Part shown: positions 32,921 through 43,442 of the stretch, piece by piece
How positions within the stretch are numbered: the first letter of the stretch is position 1
How the letters are laid out: every line of letters begins with the position of its first letter
Source: Symbiodinium microadriaticum
Taxonomy: Eukaryota; Sar; Dinophyceae; Suessiales; Symbiodiniaceae
Length of the DNA stretch: 64,000 nt
Direction of reading: 5' to 3'
Assembly: GCA_001939145.1 (NCBI GenBank)
Contig: LSRX01000847.1
Location: 212,884 to 276,883 of the forward strand
Notes under the pieces: model-generated
The model's database searches: none
The model's input: the letters and a program-made list of their open reading frames with translations, nothing else
Told to the model about the DNA's origin: nothing
Position numbers and translations under genes: made by a program

Positions 32921-33662
32921 GCTTCGACCGATGAATCTTGAGAGTCCGAGCCTCACATGGGAGGTGATGCTTGGTTCCGTTCGAGACTTGAAGGCCAGCG
33001 ATGCCTACAGAGGCCGTGATCCCAGCCAGATGGTGCTGAGATTAGAGAACCTCGTTTTCGTCGATGATCCCAGTGAAGAGCAGGTGGACCAACTCCTTGC
33101 GGAGAGTAGTGGCATGGCAGCTTTGGAGGCCAACTCATGTATTTGGAAAACGGAGAAGACAGCTCTCCGCTTCCTGGCAGCTGTCGTGGGACGCCTTGAG
33201 ATGGAGGCTTCTTCCAGACTGCCCCCACGTATGCCGCAGAAGGTGCACGTGTCGTCCCCGATCGCAGAGGATATTCCTGTAGAGGAGGGGGGTCAAACCG
33301 ATCGGCAGGTCGTGGCGCTGCTGCTTCGATTTGCAGCTGCTTGCGGCAAATGGCCACATTTCTTGGGGGCCCGCAATGGCTTGATAAGCCGCATGCAGGC
33401 CTTGCGTCTGGCCTCGCAAGACACGCAAAGCCATGCAGCCACAATAGCCGCCATCTATGCTACACGTCTGAACTCCTTTCTGGGTCACCTCCCCAGTGAT
33501 TTCGATGATGAGGGTCTTGGAGAGTGGCTGCGCAAGCAGGAACTCATGCCCTTGGCACGCGCTGTCTTCTCCCGCTTCTACAACCTCGACAAGCTGCTAG
33601 CGCAGGAGCCGGAGGATGTCAACCAGGCGTTTCTTTTTGCAAATCTCTCTAGACAAGCATGA
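32921..33662 (+). CDS. Ankyrin-like gene, third exon (unknown domain)
   Basis: About 247 codons to a TGA at 33660, beginning directly after a CCCAG acceptor at the end of a TIR element; removal of the element as a GC-AG intron gives an uninterrupted CTT CAG CTT CGA CCG ATG. The protein is soluble-looking, rich in Leu, Ala, Glu and Arg, and mostly helical in appearance (LENLVFVDDPSEEQVDQLL, VVALLLRFAAACGKW). I do not recognise a family. The first Met (32931) could instead start an independent ORF. Confidence 0.65.
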
Positions 33663-33847
33663 GCTAGGACCCCACCCTAAACCTCATACTGTAGATATCC
33701 TAAAACTCTGAACAGTTTTCCCCAGGACCCTCAACCCGTGAGTAACTCTTTGCCTCCAGGCCCTGGACTTTGCAGTGGCACCCTTCCTGAAGATCTCCTT
33801 GTCGGCCTGGTTCGCTGCCGTGCCTGGGCTCGACAGGATTTGGGTTT

Positions 33848-33931
33848 CTTAGTAGCTGAACTATTACACCCCTTATAGAACTGAAAGTGTACAACTTTTT
33901 ATGCTTAGGACTTAGGAACTCAGCAACTAAG
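33848..33931 (+). mobile_element. Family H TIR element, GTTT duplication
   Basis: CTTAGTAGCTGAAC to CTCAGCAACTAAG; GTTT at 33844-33847 and 33932-33935. Slightly shorter than the others. Confidence 0.85.
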
Positions 33932-34297
33932 GTTTAGGGTTTAGGACTTAGGATTTATGACACTTTCCCAGCTCGGACAGACCACTTCTCGTCGGATTGA
34001 CCATTTCTGGAACTCTGCATTTCCCTTGCAAAAGGTGAAATCACGTGTTGGCCATTTTCCGAACTCTGAATCAGGGTTGGTGCCCAGATTCACCGCCAGC
34101 ATTGGCCATTTTCTGAACACCTCAGTAGCTTCTTTAAAGATGTACTTCTGGGAAAGGGATGGTTTAAGGTGGTGGGTTCGGAGTTTGGGGTTCAGAAGGT
34201 AGGGTTCCGCCAGCTCCTCTCCTTCGTCTAAATCTTATGTAAAATCCTAAGGTCGTAAATCATATGATGGGAAAGCTTGGAATAGCCCTCTTACTAC

Positions 34298-34333
34298 AGC
34301 TGCTGCTGCTACTACGACGACGACTACTACGAT

Positions 34334-34392
<59 letters not shown>

Positions 34393-34395
34393 TTA

Positions 34396-34433
<38 letters not shown>

Positions 34434-34434
34434 A
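34298..34434. repeat. (CTA)n and (CTG)n triplet repeats
   Basis: About 25 CTA units followed by about 13 CTG units; the poly-Leu/poly-Thr ORFs over it are artefacts. Similar triplet runs at 30537-30577, 52490-52545 and 61334-61400. Confidence 0.97.
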
Positions 34435-34555
34435 CGACTAGTAGAAGAAGAAATTCGTTGCTATTGTTATCATTCTCACTATCTTATGTTCAGGGTTTAG
34501 GTGGCTTTTTGCCTCCATATTTAGGGCTCCGGGCTTAGGTTCCCACGGCGGACAG

Positions 34556-34664
34556 CGCCGACCTCTGGCGCACCTGGAGCGAGGCCCTTGGTTCCGACGA
34601 GGAAGTTCTAAAGAAGCAGCTTGCTCCAGCCTTGGACTTTGCGCCTCGGCTGCGCCCCAGCGAG
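34556..34664 (+). CDS. Coding-like micro-exon, unknown protein
   Basis: Reads ADLWRTWSEALGSDEEVLKK and QLAPALDFAPRLRPSE, acidic and helical. Preceded by GGACAG and followed by a GC donor (GAG, then GCCCTAAACCC). It sits in the long actin-like intron downstream of the ankyrin-like gene and may belong to that gene. No family recognised. Confidence 0.45.
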
Positions 34665-35236
34665 GCCCTAAACCCTAAACCCTAAACCCCTAAACCCTAA
34701 ACCCTAAACCACTCTGAACCTTTAATTCTTGGCTCTTTCTGCTGCGTTTAAGCGTTGCGCTTCACAGAGCTTGCAAGGGCTTTGGGGGCGCTTTCGGAAC
34801 GTTTCGGTAGTGACAGTCCGAAAGCCTACTTGGCCAGTTGGGTCGGAGATAGGAACACTGGCTTCTTGTCAAGGAACTGATGCAAGTCGCAATCAGAAAA
34901 CCGTATAAAACCAAAGTATTGTATTTACGGAAAAAACCCGAGTGAGCTCCTTAACATTAACAAGGACCCAGAAGTACTTTCGTAGTCAGCAAACCCATAT
35001 TATTTGCTATACCCCCTAACCCTAAACCCTATACCCTCAACCCTATACCCCCTAACAAGAGCCCAGAATATGCCAGGGAGTTTCTCGGAAGCTGAGGGCC
35101 TTGCAGCCCATTTTAGGAGCCTCAGAAAAAGGGTCAGGAAGAGTGGGTATTTAGGGTCGAAACGAGGGTCGAAACGAGCCTAGAAGGTATTTTCCCAAGT
35201 TCCGAAGCTTAGAGGAAGATACAACAGAACGAGGTC

Positions 35237-35541
35237 TTGGAAGCCATCCTGCGCATGCAGAAGGCTCTGGACCCGGTTTGCAAGCAGACGTCGCGACTGA
35301 CACAGGTAGCTTCGCTGGGCGAACTGGTGCGCAGTTGCGTTCCAGCAGCTCTCTTTCCTCGACTGCCCTTGACCCAAGCCCGCTTGGAAAGGCATTGGCC
35401 CATCAAGCCAGCCCAGGCACCGAAGAAGAAGCTGAGCTTGCTGACGCAGACGTCTGCATTGAAACCCTGCACTGCTTCCGGCTATGCGAGCTCCCAGGGG
35501 CAAGGCTTCACGAAATTCATCACGGAGACACCTCCATGTGA
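35237..35541 (+). CDS. Coding-like region with frame change
   Basis: First part VLEAILRMQKALDPVCKQT in one frame, then ASPGTEEEAELADADVCIET in the next, to TGA at 35539. Both parts look like protein. The frame change lies near 35310-35345, between possible CAG-GT and GCGCAG sites only 29 bases apart, so an indel is likelier than an intron. No family recognised. Lies in the long actin-like intron. Confidence 0.3.
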
Positions 35542-36810
35542 CAAACAAGCGTAGTCTTGCAGCATGAGTGTTTACACGTAGTGCATGCGTGGATGCACGT
35601 GATTATGCATGTTTGGTGAGATGTTTGTTGATGTCACATCAGGACGCGCGAGCTAGAGTTTTCCATTGTGCAGTCATTAGTCTACATCTAGGGCTCGAGG
35701 CAACACAGATTGCGGAGTCTCTGCATGCCGGCGGCCTGTTTCTGAAGTACAGCTGCACAGCTCGGCCGGGAAGCAGCGGGCAAAAACTGGCTTCGCGAAG
35801 AAGACTTGACTTGAAGTGAGACCCTGAATCCTGCCTGATATAACCCCTAAGTAGCAGGATACTTCTTATGAGGACCGCTAAATGATGTATGCCTGATTTT
35901 CATAAATCCTCGAAGAGTGTCCATAGGCTAGGGGTGTAGGGCCTTAGGCTTCAGGGGGATCGGGATCTGGGATTTAGAGTTTTTTTTTGAGCTTTAGAGC
36001 CCCAGTAGCATTTGGGCCAGGGTTGCACCTGATTTAGGGGATCCTGATATTACCTAGCGGGTTCACTTTCCGGGTTGGTTTTTCCTGCTTTTTATGTCTT
36101 GTTGCCTGTTTTTCTCCTTCAATGCTGTTTCTCCCTGACTTCGAAAACACCGCCCTGCGCGAGGTTTTCGCACTCTTCCAGATGTTGCGGTCCTCGTCCA
36201 CGAGGGTTGTGTCTCATTTTGGCTTTGTTCAAAAAACACGACCTTTTAGCGCACGCTATTCCGTAGTGCTTTTTTGGTTGCGACTTGGCCCGAAGCTCGA
36301 AAAACGTGGCCTGCATGGTGTATTCCTGACTTTGGGAAACCATGTTTTCTGCGATTCTCCGCTTGGCGCTTTTTGCGTTTTTCTGTCTTTGCCGTTTTCC
36401 GTCATTTGCTCNTTTAGAGTTTGGGGTTTAGTGGTTTAGGGTTTTCGGGTTCAGGGGTTTGGGGATATGGCGTTTAGGGTTTCATAGGGTTTAGAAGGTT
36501 GCACAAAGCTTTATCGGGTTTTCTAATAAGGCTTGATAAGGCTTTTATACGGCTTTCTCAGGCGTGACGGGGGGGGGGGTTTGGGGGGTGGAGGTTTAAG
36601 CTTCTGTGCGAGCAGGTAATCTTTACAGTGGCTTTGCGGTGTATAGGGCCGTCATAGTTAGAATGTGGTTTTGAGATAGATCGTATTAGAACTCGGTAGG
36701 GGTTGTTTGTTTGAGAGTTATCCAGGCCCCCTACATTGGAGAAACCTGACGGAAGGCCTGCATCCTAGATTTCAGAAGACTCCAGCATCCTCGGTTCCCC
36801 ACTAGTAATA

Positions 36811-36911
36811 CTGTTGATGATATAAAACCCTGCATGACCTTAAGGACCCGAAACGATGGGAGTTATGGTATGTTCCTTGTTATGGGTAGTGCAGATTTAT
36901 ATCATCAACCG
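36811..36911 (+). mobile_element. Family B TIR element abutting family F
   Basis: CTGTTGATGATATAAAACC to AGATTTATATCATCAACCG; the next base starts a family F element. Confidence 0.8.
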
Positions 36912-37010
36912 TAGTACCCTTTTGCCCTTTTTTCTTTTTGGGGTCCTGTCTAAAACCAAAGAGCAGGAAAACGGTGCTCCGCATTATTAAGGGGCTACTG
37001 GGGAACCTAG
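36912..37010 (+). mobile_element. Family F element, left end truncated at family B
   Basis: TAGTACCCTTTTGCCC to GGGGCTACTGGGGAACCTAG; the left TIR is missing where it meets the family B element. Confidence 0.8.
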
Positions 37011-37086
37011 AATCGCAAATGCTTACAACAGTGCGTTTAGGCAAGAAGGGCCTTTGCAAGATCCCCCCCTGAACCCCACAGCCGCA

Positions 37087-37632
37087 ATCCCTAAGCCCCA
37101 AACCAAACCCTAAACCCTAAACCCCTAAACCCTAAAACCCCAAAACCCTAAACCGCTAAACCCTAAACCCCTAAACCCTACGCCCTAAACCCTAATGTTA
37201 GACTTTAGGTGCCCCTAAACCCTACAACCCCAGACCCTAAAACCCCAAAACCCTAAAGCCCTAAATCCCAAAACCCTAAACCCTAAACCCCTAAACCCTA
37301 CGCCCTAAACCCTAATGTTAGACTTTAGGTGCCCCTAAACCCTACAACCCTAAACCCAAACCCTGAGCCCCCAAACCCACCAAACTTTGCAGATCGAGTC
37401 GGACAGATGTCCGGTGCTTCTGACAGAGCCGGCCTCAGCTGTAAGGTTCGAGGGTTTAGGGTTTGGGGGTTTAGGGTTTAAGGTTCTAGGGTTTGAGGGT
37501 TTAGGGGTCTAGGGTTTAGGGTTTGGGGGTTTAGGGGTTTAGGGTTTAGGTTTTAGGGGTTTAGGGGTTTAGGGGTTTAGGGTTTAGGGGCTTAGGGTTT
37601 TAGGAGGTTTGGGGTTTAGGGTTTAGGGTTTG
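37087..37632. repeat. Telomere-type arrays with a 120-bp duplication
   Basis: CCCTAAA array with a repeated unit containing GTTAGACTTTAGGTGCCCC (about 37197 and 37317), followed by TTTAGGG array from 37450. Confidence 0.85.
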
Positions 37633-37928
37633 GGAGGCTGTTAATTTGGCAGTCTTCTTGCTGACTGAATGCAGCGCAGGGGATTCGTACCGAGAAGTAA
37701 ACCATCAACCGTCTTTGACTGTGCTGCTTGGGATGGCCCCGCCGGTCTAGGGGTTTAATTAACGAAAAGCTTTGTGTAGCAGCGTTGCCTGAAGACTGCT
37801 CAGGACTTTTACTGGGCAAGACTTCGCAGTTGGAATGCTCCCTTATTGTTTTCCTAGCCAAGCCGGGGTGCAGTGTGACAGGGGTGTCGTTATGGCAGTA
37901 TGGGATTCGCAAACCCAACGATGGCCAG

Positions 37929-37973
37929 TTGTCGATGAGCTACCCGATGGAGAACGGCGAGATCGAGAATTTC
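37929..37973 (+). CDS. Actin-like gene, exon 4 (YPMENG block)
   Basis: Encodes LSMSYPMENGEIENF, matching actin LTLKYPIEHGIVTNW. Acceptor GATGGCCAG, donor GC after TTC. With the next acceptor placed at TTCGAG the junction gives ENF-DDIEKLW, colinear with actin TNW-DDMEKIW. Confidence 0.92.
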
Positions 37974-38622
37974 GCATCTCTGGCTCAAAGACTCGAGCAT
38001 TAGGAGTCGGGGCGTGTTGTGATGCTTGAGGGCATTTTGCAAGTCGCTGAAGCTGCATCTCTAGAGTAAAAGTTTAACCATACTTTGTTTGGGGTACTAT
38101 AACCCCTCTATAGTACTACATGCACCATCCATTCTCAGTAGTACCGTATGTAATCCCTAAACCCTAATCCCAAAGATGAACCTTGAGTCTTCGTTTTGGG
38201 ACACTGGGCAAGTGCGGTCTCATTCCTGGCTTGGGGTGTTGCAAGAACCCGGTTTAGGCTTTAGGGTCTAGGGTTGGGAGACCCCTAAACTGTAAAGGCC
38301 TGAAAGCCCAATCCCTGCACCCTGATCCCTAACGCTACACTCCAAAGCCCCAAACCACAAACGGCGGTGGCCTTAAAAGTACAGCCTTTCAGTAACCCTT
38401 AAGTAAGGGGACTTAGAGAAAGCCTATTCTACTTAACAAAGCCCCACTATCCCCCTTCGAACCCTATAAGACCTTACAAGCCCTCTTCAAGCCCCCACAA
38501 AACCTCATAAAAGCTACAAGCCCCCATCCCCAAACCCTAAAACCCCAATCCCAAAACCCTAAACCCTAAACCCTAAACCTCCCGAAAAAAAACAACCTGA
38601 AATCCCTCCCTTAGCATTCGAG

Positions 38623-38670
38623 GATGACATCGAGAAGCTTTGGACCTACATCTTCGAAGAGAAGCTCAAG
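38623..38670 (+). CDS. Actin-like gene, exon 5 (DDIEKLW block)
   Basis: Encodes DDIEKLWTYIFEEKLK, matching actin DDMEKIWHHTFYNELR. Donor GC after AAG (GCTGGG). The acceptor is chosen at TTCGAG because that makes the actin-length join with exon 4; an upstream TTAG is the alternative. Confidence 0.92.
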
Positions 38671-39719
38671 GCTGGGCAGCTGCTGGGTTCAGGGCTTAGG
38701 GGTTTAGGGATTTCGGGTTAGGGGTTTTAGGGTTTAGGGTTTAGGGTTTTAGGGTTTAGAGTTNACCTTAACCCGAAAGATCCTACCTTTATAAGGACTC
38801 ATAGAATGATAAGAAACTCGAAAAAGGCAGGCTCTTTGGGGGTCCAGGTAGGTCTCGAGTTGAGAGTTTGCGGGGTGTGGGTGTTTTAGGGCTCTGAACT
38901 TTGGTTGTGGAGTTTAGGGCCAAGGATCAACTAGCAGCATTGTCGGGCTATGGGAGTAATTAGACCCGGAAAGAGTCAGAATGACTGTTGGGAGAACTCG
39001 AAGTGCAGATGGAACGCTGCCTAGCGGAAGCGGACTGCCGATGATCCTAATTCCGCATTGCAGCGGACGTAACCGCAAGGATCGCGAAGAATAGGCTGCA
39101 GCGTGGGACGCGGAAGCACGTCCACCTTTCGAGGACGCCTGAGGAGACTAGGAACACCACAACAGTGATAGTCGTTGTGGACGTCGTCAGGGCGACGCGC
39201 AAAGGAGTAGTGTTCTTGTACTCTCCTAGTTCCCGCAGGTTTGGGGTTTAGGGGTTTGGGTTTAGGGTTTAGGGGTTAGGGCTTGTTCTAGGGGTCCTGG
39301 AAATAAGGATCGTACTATCTTCCTAGATCCTCAGCCCTAAGTCCCCCAGCCCTAAGCTCTAAACCCTAAACCCTAAACCATACCTGAAAGGCTGTTGGGC
39401 TAGTTGGAGAGCCTGAGGGGCTGTAGAGGCTTCGCTGGTCGGCACGGCTACTTTTCGGCTTTTCGGGCATTTTCGAGTTGCCGGTGTCTAGAGCTTTTGG
39501 GGTTTAGGGTTCTCCGTTTAGGGTTCCTTCTTTAGGGGTTCCTTTTAGGGTTCCTTTAAGGGCTTTTAGGGTTTAGGGTTCCTTTTCAGGTTCCCAAGGG
39601 CTTTCGGGTTCCTTTAAGGGCTTCAGGGTTCCTTGTAGTCGTCGTTTGACGGCTTCAGGGTCGATTGCTCTCAAGGGTGGAATTTTGAAGTTACAGGGGT
39701 TTAGGGTTTAGGGAACTAG

Positions 39720-39755
39720 CTGCCGGAAGAGGAGCCTCGAAATCAAACTCTGAAG
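39720..39755 (+). CDS. Actin-like gene, probable exon 6 (PEE-P block)
   Basis: Encodes LPEEEPRNQTLK, aligned to actin APEEHPVLLTE, which is otherwise missing between the flanking exons. The acceptor is GAACTAG. The 3' limit lies in a GAAG direct repeat shared with the start of the next exon, so the exact donor is unclear. A second frame is also open here. Confidence 0.55.
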
Positions 39756-40046
39756 AGCCCAAAACCTTGCCAAAGCCCTGTTCGAGACCTTAAACCCTGA
39801 ACAAAACGCAGCAAGAACCTCACAAAGCCTAAAGCCCGCAACCCCACGAAACCCTCCAAAAAGCCCTGAACTCTCGGCATCATCTAGTTGTCCTGTTCCA
39901 AAGCTAAGAAGCCCTAACCTTCTCGAATCGCCAGAATACGTTGTCATGATCTTCCCCAAAAAAACGTGCCTACAGGGTTTAGGGTTTAGGGAAACAGTTC
40001 TACTAGAGCATACCCTCTGCCATTCGGATTGCACCGCCGTCCGAAG

Positions 40047-40085
40047 GAGCCGCCCTACAATCCCACGGGCAAGCGCGAGAAGATG
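40047..40085 (+). CDS. Actin-like gene, exon 7 (EPPYNP block)
   Basis: Encodes EPPYNPTGKREKM, matching actin EAPLNPKANREKM. Acceptor GTCCGAAG; the donor could be GT directly after ATG (GTAGAGG) or lie a codon or two earlier, depending on the start of the next exon. Confidence 0.85.
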
Positions 40086-40306
40086 GTAGAGGAATCTCGC
40101 AAACTTAGGGTCCGTAGGGTGTGGGTAAAAATGGGGTTTTCGGGCTTGCGGCTCAGGGCCGTGGTTGCGCTTTTGTTTTGAATGGCTTACTTTTAGCTAC
40201 TTCAAAACAGCTTTTTGGTATGAGGCTTCCCCTCCCATGTCCTCTCCGAGTTTCGCGCTTCGGCCTTTGGATTTCGGTGTCTTTTTTGCTCATGGCAGAG
40301 CCTCAT

Positions 40307-40391
40307 CTCCCTGGTTCTTAGTAGGGAATGGGGGAATGGATCCCTATGAAAGTCCCTTACGGTCCCCGAAAGCCTACTAAGAACCAGGGAG
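40307..40391 (+). mobile_element. Family L palindromic element, TCAT duplication
   Basis: CTCCCTGGTTCTTAGTAGG to CCTACTAAGAACCAGGGAG, flanked by TCAT on both sides. Related copies, more decayed, at about 6737-6832 and 8297-8362. Confidence 0.85.
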
Positions 40392-40675
40392 TCATTCATA
40401 GGAGTTGAGGTTTAGGGCTTCGGGGCGAGAGTCTAAGCCCTCCGTACTAATTCTGGGAGGTGTTTGCATCTGAAAAAAGGGGAGCTGAATAAAGAAAAGA
40501 TTATCCGCATTACTCTTATTCTAGTATAGCACCAGCAATAGCATTGCAGCTGGACTTACGGCTCGGATTGTGCTGCCGATGTCTGGTGTGAATCTGAAAG
40601 AGTTCGGGGGTCTGAGTGATTAGTACTGTTAGGGTTTAGGGTTTAGGGGGCTGGTTAGAGTCCCAAGAATAATAC

Positions 40676-40843
40676 AGTCGTCCGCTGGAATCTCAAAGAA
40701 AGACTTCCTTGGGATACGGAAAATATTCCAAGTCCCAGCAAAGCAAGGACGAAGGCACAGATGAGGAAGGGAAACGTCCACAGTCAAGGAAGCGGAGAAA
40801 AAAGCGTTTGTCAGGACTCTCCTCAGCCGCAGAACCCCCCAAA
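40676..40843 (+). CDS. Coding-like Lys/Ser-rich segment inside an actin-like intron
   Basis: Open frame containing GYGKYSKSQQSKDEGTDEE and then GKRPQSRKRRKKRLSGLSS, resembling a basic nuclear-localisation or SR-type stretch. No start or splice site is assigned. A second frame is also open, so coding status rests on composition only. Confidence 0.3.
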
Positions 40844-40854
40844 CCCTAAACCCT

Positions 40855-40948
40855 ATGAATGCGGATCCTAAAGGCTTCGCGCTTTACCAGCACGTCAACG
40901 GCAGGCTCCACTCCTACGACGCAAACTTCACGATTCGCGTACTTGGCC
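40855..40948 (+). CDS. Coding-like segment MNADPKGFALYQ inside an actin-like intron
   Basis: Begins at an ATG and reads MNADPKGFALYQHVNGRLHS then YDANFTIRVLG, with a GC dinucleotide (GCCTGG) available as donor. Strongly protein-like, no family recognised. It is not part of the actin alignment. Confidence 0.4.
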
Positions 40949-41358
40949 TGGGGCAGGGACATCCTTCGTGTCGTGCTTGGCGGACATGGCCCTGAAGAGC
41001 GGTGGAATGCAAGTAGGACGTCGGCTCTTTGTGACACCCATCGTACACCCTACACTAAGCCAGACCAAAACCCCTAAACCCTAAGCCCCAAAACCCTAAG
41101 CCCCGAGCGCAAAGCCCTATGAAACTCCAGGAAGCAGGGACTGAGGGGCTGAATAGGCAACCTTCAAAGCCGTTTTAGGGGCGTAGGAAAAAAAAAACCA
41201 CTATGAGTTAGAAGAGTTTAACCTTGTTTAGGCCACCCTAAGCCCTAAACCCTAAACCCTAAGCCCTAAACCCAAAGCCCTAAGCCCTAAACCTCAAGCC
41301 CTAGGCCTTAAACCCTAAAACCCCCTACGCCCTAAGCCCAAAGCCCTGTTGGGGGAAG

Positions 41359-41400
41359 AAACTGCGACAGGTCATGTTCGAGACCTTCGGAGCACCTCCG
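41359..41400 (+). CDS. Actin-like gene, exon 8 (FETF block)
   Basis: Encodes KLRQVMFETFGAPP, matching actin MTQIMFETFNTPA. The acceptor is GGGAAG, or CGACAG at 41370 if shorter. Donor GC after CCG (GCTGAAC). Confidence 0.85.
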
Positions 41401-41404
41401 GCTG

Positions 41405-41730
41405 AACTTGGGGAGTTGGGGGTTTGGGTACTTTAGGATTCTTTGGGTTTAGCCCTAAACCCTAGAATCCTAGAGCTGAACTTTGGTTTTAGGGTTTAGG
41501 GTTTAGGGGAATCCTAGAACCTTAAAGCCCTAAAGCCCTGGATTTGGGGGTTTGGGTACTTTAGGAGTCTTTGGGTGTTAGCCCGAAACCCTACAACTTG
41601 GGATTTGGGGGTTTGGGTACTTTAGGATTCTTTGGGCTTAGCCCTAAAACCCTAGAACTTGGGATCTGGGTTTTGGTGCTTTAGGATTCTTTGGGTTTTA
41701 GGGTTTAGGGTTTAGGGTAATCCTGGAACG
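41405..41730. repeat. Tandem repeat GGGGGTTTGGGTACTTTAGG
   Basis: About four units with TTTGGGTACTTTAGGA and TTCTTTGGGTTTAGCCC, right after actin-like exon 8. Confidence 0.8.
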
Positions 41731-42097
41731 TTCAAGCCCTAAAGCGCTGAAGTCCTTAAGGTCTTGATGTTTGGAGTTTTGTTCGGACTTTGGGGGACTT
41801 TCTTGCTTGCAGGGGTTTTTGTGACTTTGGGACTGTAGGTCCTGGCTTCCTTGGTAGGGTCAGGGGCTTTAGCATCCCGGGGGCCTTTTTTCAGGTTTGC
41901 AATGCTACTTATCTTCCAGCGGGTTTAGGGTTTAGGAAGTAGGGTTTAGGGTTTACGGTAATGCTTGCGAGACTTGCAGAAAAAAACACCTAACTTCTGA
42001 TTGTGGGACTTGGCTCCACGGCATGAAAGCCCAATGCATCCCCCTGCCCTAAGCCTGCCACGCACCTCGAAACCCTAAACCCTAAACCCTAAACCCT

Positions 42098-42280
42098 ACC
42101 AACCGACGAAAAGGTTCCATCGCTGAACATCTCCATCCAGGCGCGATGGATCGGAGCATGACGCCTGCAGGTGTTGGGGCTGCTGAGACTGAGCGTTTCG
42201 GTGACGGACATGGACTACTCCCGTTAAGACTTGGGATCCTGTCAGAGGCGTTCAAGAATGCTAAGACTAAGACCTTGTGA
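42098..42280 (+). CDS. Coding-like segment inside an actin-like intron
   Basis: Open frame with an internal ATG at 42146: MDRSMTPAGVGAAETERFGD then GHGLLPLRLGILSEAFKNAK, to TGA at 42278. Non-repetitive DNA; another frame continues open to about 42798 through a TA microsatellite. Function unknown. Confidence 0.3.
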   Translation, partial: TNRRKGSIAEHLHPGAMDRSMTPAGVGAAETERFGDGHGLLPLRLGILSEAFKNAKTKTL

Positions 42281-42584
42281 CCTTGTGCTGAAGAGTTTTT
42301 TGTTCCGAAATTGGCTTTCGGCGCAAACTCCCCCGCCTGGACTCAGCAAAGCTCCTGCAACTCTCTCCAGGTTTATGCCCCTGAACCCTATACCGCTGGA
42401 TGTTAGTGCCCCCGAATTTCACCCCGCCACCCTCCACGCCCGACCTCTGTCGGGTAATGATAGGTTTGTATCCGAGGGCCAGGACCTGTGGATTCTTGGA
42501 GAGCAGCGGAGCACAGAAGTTCACAACAGCGGTCGAAGGCATCATGGCCACCATCTTCTGCTTTCTGTTCCTAGTATTATATAA

Positions 42585-42615
42585 ACATATGTATATATAT
42601 ATATATATTTATATA
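42585..42615. repeat. (TA)n microsatellite
   Basis: TATATATA run in an actin-like intron. Confidence 0.95.
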
Positions 42616-42912
42616 TTTGTGTGTGTTTTCTTTGTTTGTATCTTTGCTTTTTGTTTATGTCGATGGTCCTGCTTCTCGTTCGTCATCTTGCTCTCCATCT
42701 TGGGTCTACGGGGTCAACCTCAACGAATGATTGAAGAAGGACGAAGCATGCACAATACAGCGACGAGACAGTGTGGTGTAGGGACCAGGGACGGATAATT
42801 ACGTTTTAGGGTTTAGGGTTTAGGTGCCTGCATAATCAACTCAGAAAGATGTTGTTCGGTTGTGTCATGGGAAAACTACAGTAAGAGAGCCTGTCGAACA
42901 GTATTGGTACTC

Positions 42913-43023
42913 TAGGTTCCTCGGAACTAAGTACCCTTTCGCCCTTTTGTGTTCGGATCCCTTATTAAAACCAAACAGCAGGCAAAAGGGGTACCCTTAA
43001 CCTGGTCTTAGTATAAGGGAGTA
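42913..43023 (+). mobile_element. Family F element, right TIR replaced
   Basis: TAGGTTCCTCGGAACTAAG, then CCCTTTCGCCC; its right end meets a family E element. Confidence 0.75.
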
Positions 43024-43121
43024 CCCAGAGAACCCAAGACACCTTAACTAAGGAATTTACCTTAAATTATTATGATATTAAGGTCTATTCCGTAATCAAG
43101 GGGTATTGGGTTCTTTGGGGA
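43024..43121 (+). mobile_element. Family E element joined to a family F element
   Basis: CCCAGAGAACCCAAGACACC to GGGGTATTGGGTTCTTTGGG; its left end replaces the right TIR of the neighbouring family F element. Confidence 0.75.
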
Positions 43122-43143
43122 TGCTTTTGTGATGGAAAACTAG

Positions 43144-43232
43144 GGCAACGGCCCTGGAGGTGGAGGTGGACTTTCAGATTTCAAGGATATTGACGATAGA
43201 GCGAAGAACCGAGACAAAGATGGCAAAATGGG
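43144..43232 (+). CDS. Coding-like segment with EF-hand-like loop
   Basis: After an AG acceptor the frame reads GNGPGGGGGLSDFKDIDDRA then KNRDKDGKMG. NRDKDGKM has Asn1, Asp3, Asp5, Gly6 and a hydrophobic residue at 8, as in a calcium-binding EF-hand loop, but the frame meets a stop before position 12 would be reached on an exon. It lies in actin-like intron 8. Could be an exon of a nested gene. Confidence 0.35.
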
Positions 43233-43367
43233 GCTAGGGGTTTAATGCCGGGTTTAGAGATTCTGTGACACGGGGGGGGGGGGGGTTTGGGAGGGCAACC
43301 CACCAAACCCCGAGCCAAACCCCACAAAGCCTTCCAAACCCTCGCAAGACGTCCACCTGGGCGCCAG

Positions 43368-43442
43368 GGAGTGTTGGCGCTCCTGGGTCAAGGGCGGACC
43401 ACTGGATTAGTTCTGGACAGCGGTGAAGGAGTCACGCACTGC
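43368..43442 (+). CDS. Actin-like gene, exon 9 (phosphate-2 loop)
   Basis: Encodes GVLALLGQGRTTGLVLDSGEGVTHC in two parts: GVLALLGQGRTTG and LVLDSGEGVTHC. This is the actin second phosphate-binding signature (GRTTGIVLDSGDGVTH). Acceptor GCGCCAG, donor GC after TGC. The frame stays open upstream to about 43350, and that extension would supply the five residues otherwise missing relative to actin MYVAIQ. Confidence 0.95.

Noticed and set aside
34264..34500. Poly-Leu ORF, and similar ORFs at 52287 and 61326
   Set aside because: Produced by CTA/CTG triplet microsatellites; no independent coding evidence.
35313..35341. 29-base intron joining two frames near 35.3 kb
   Set aside because: It restores frame between CAG-GT and GCGCAG, but is too short to be a credible spliceosomal intron.
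5476..38764. Single N bases at 5476, 36412 and 38764 as biological features
   Set aside because: Assembly ambiguities; the one at 5476 lies between two copies of AAGGTCGGTTTT and may hide a join error.
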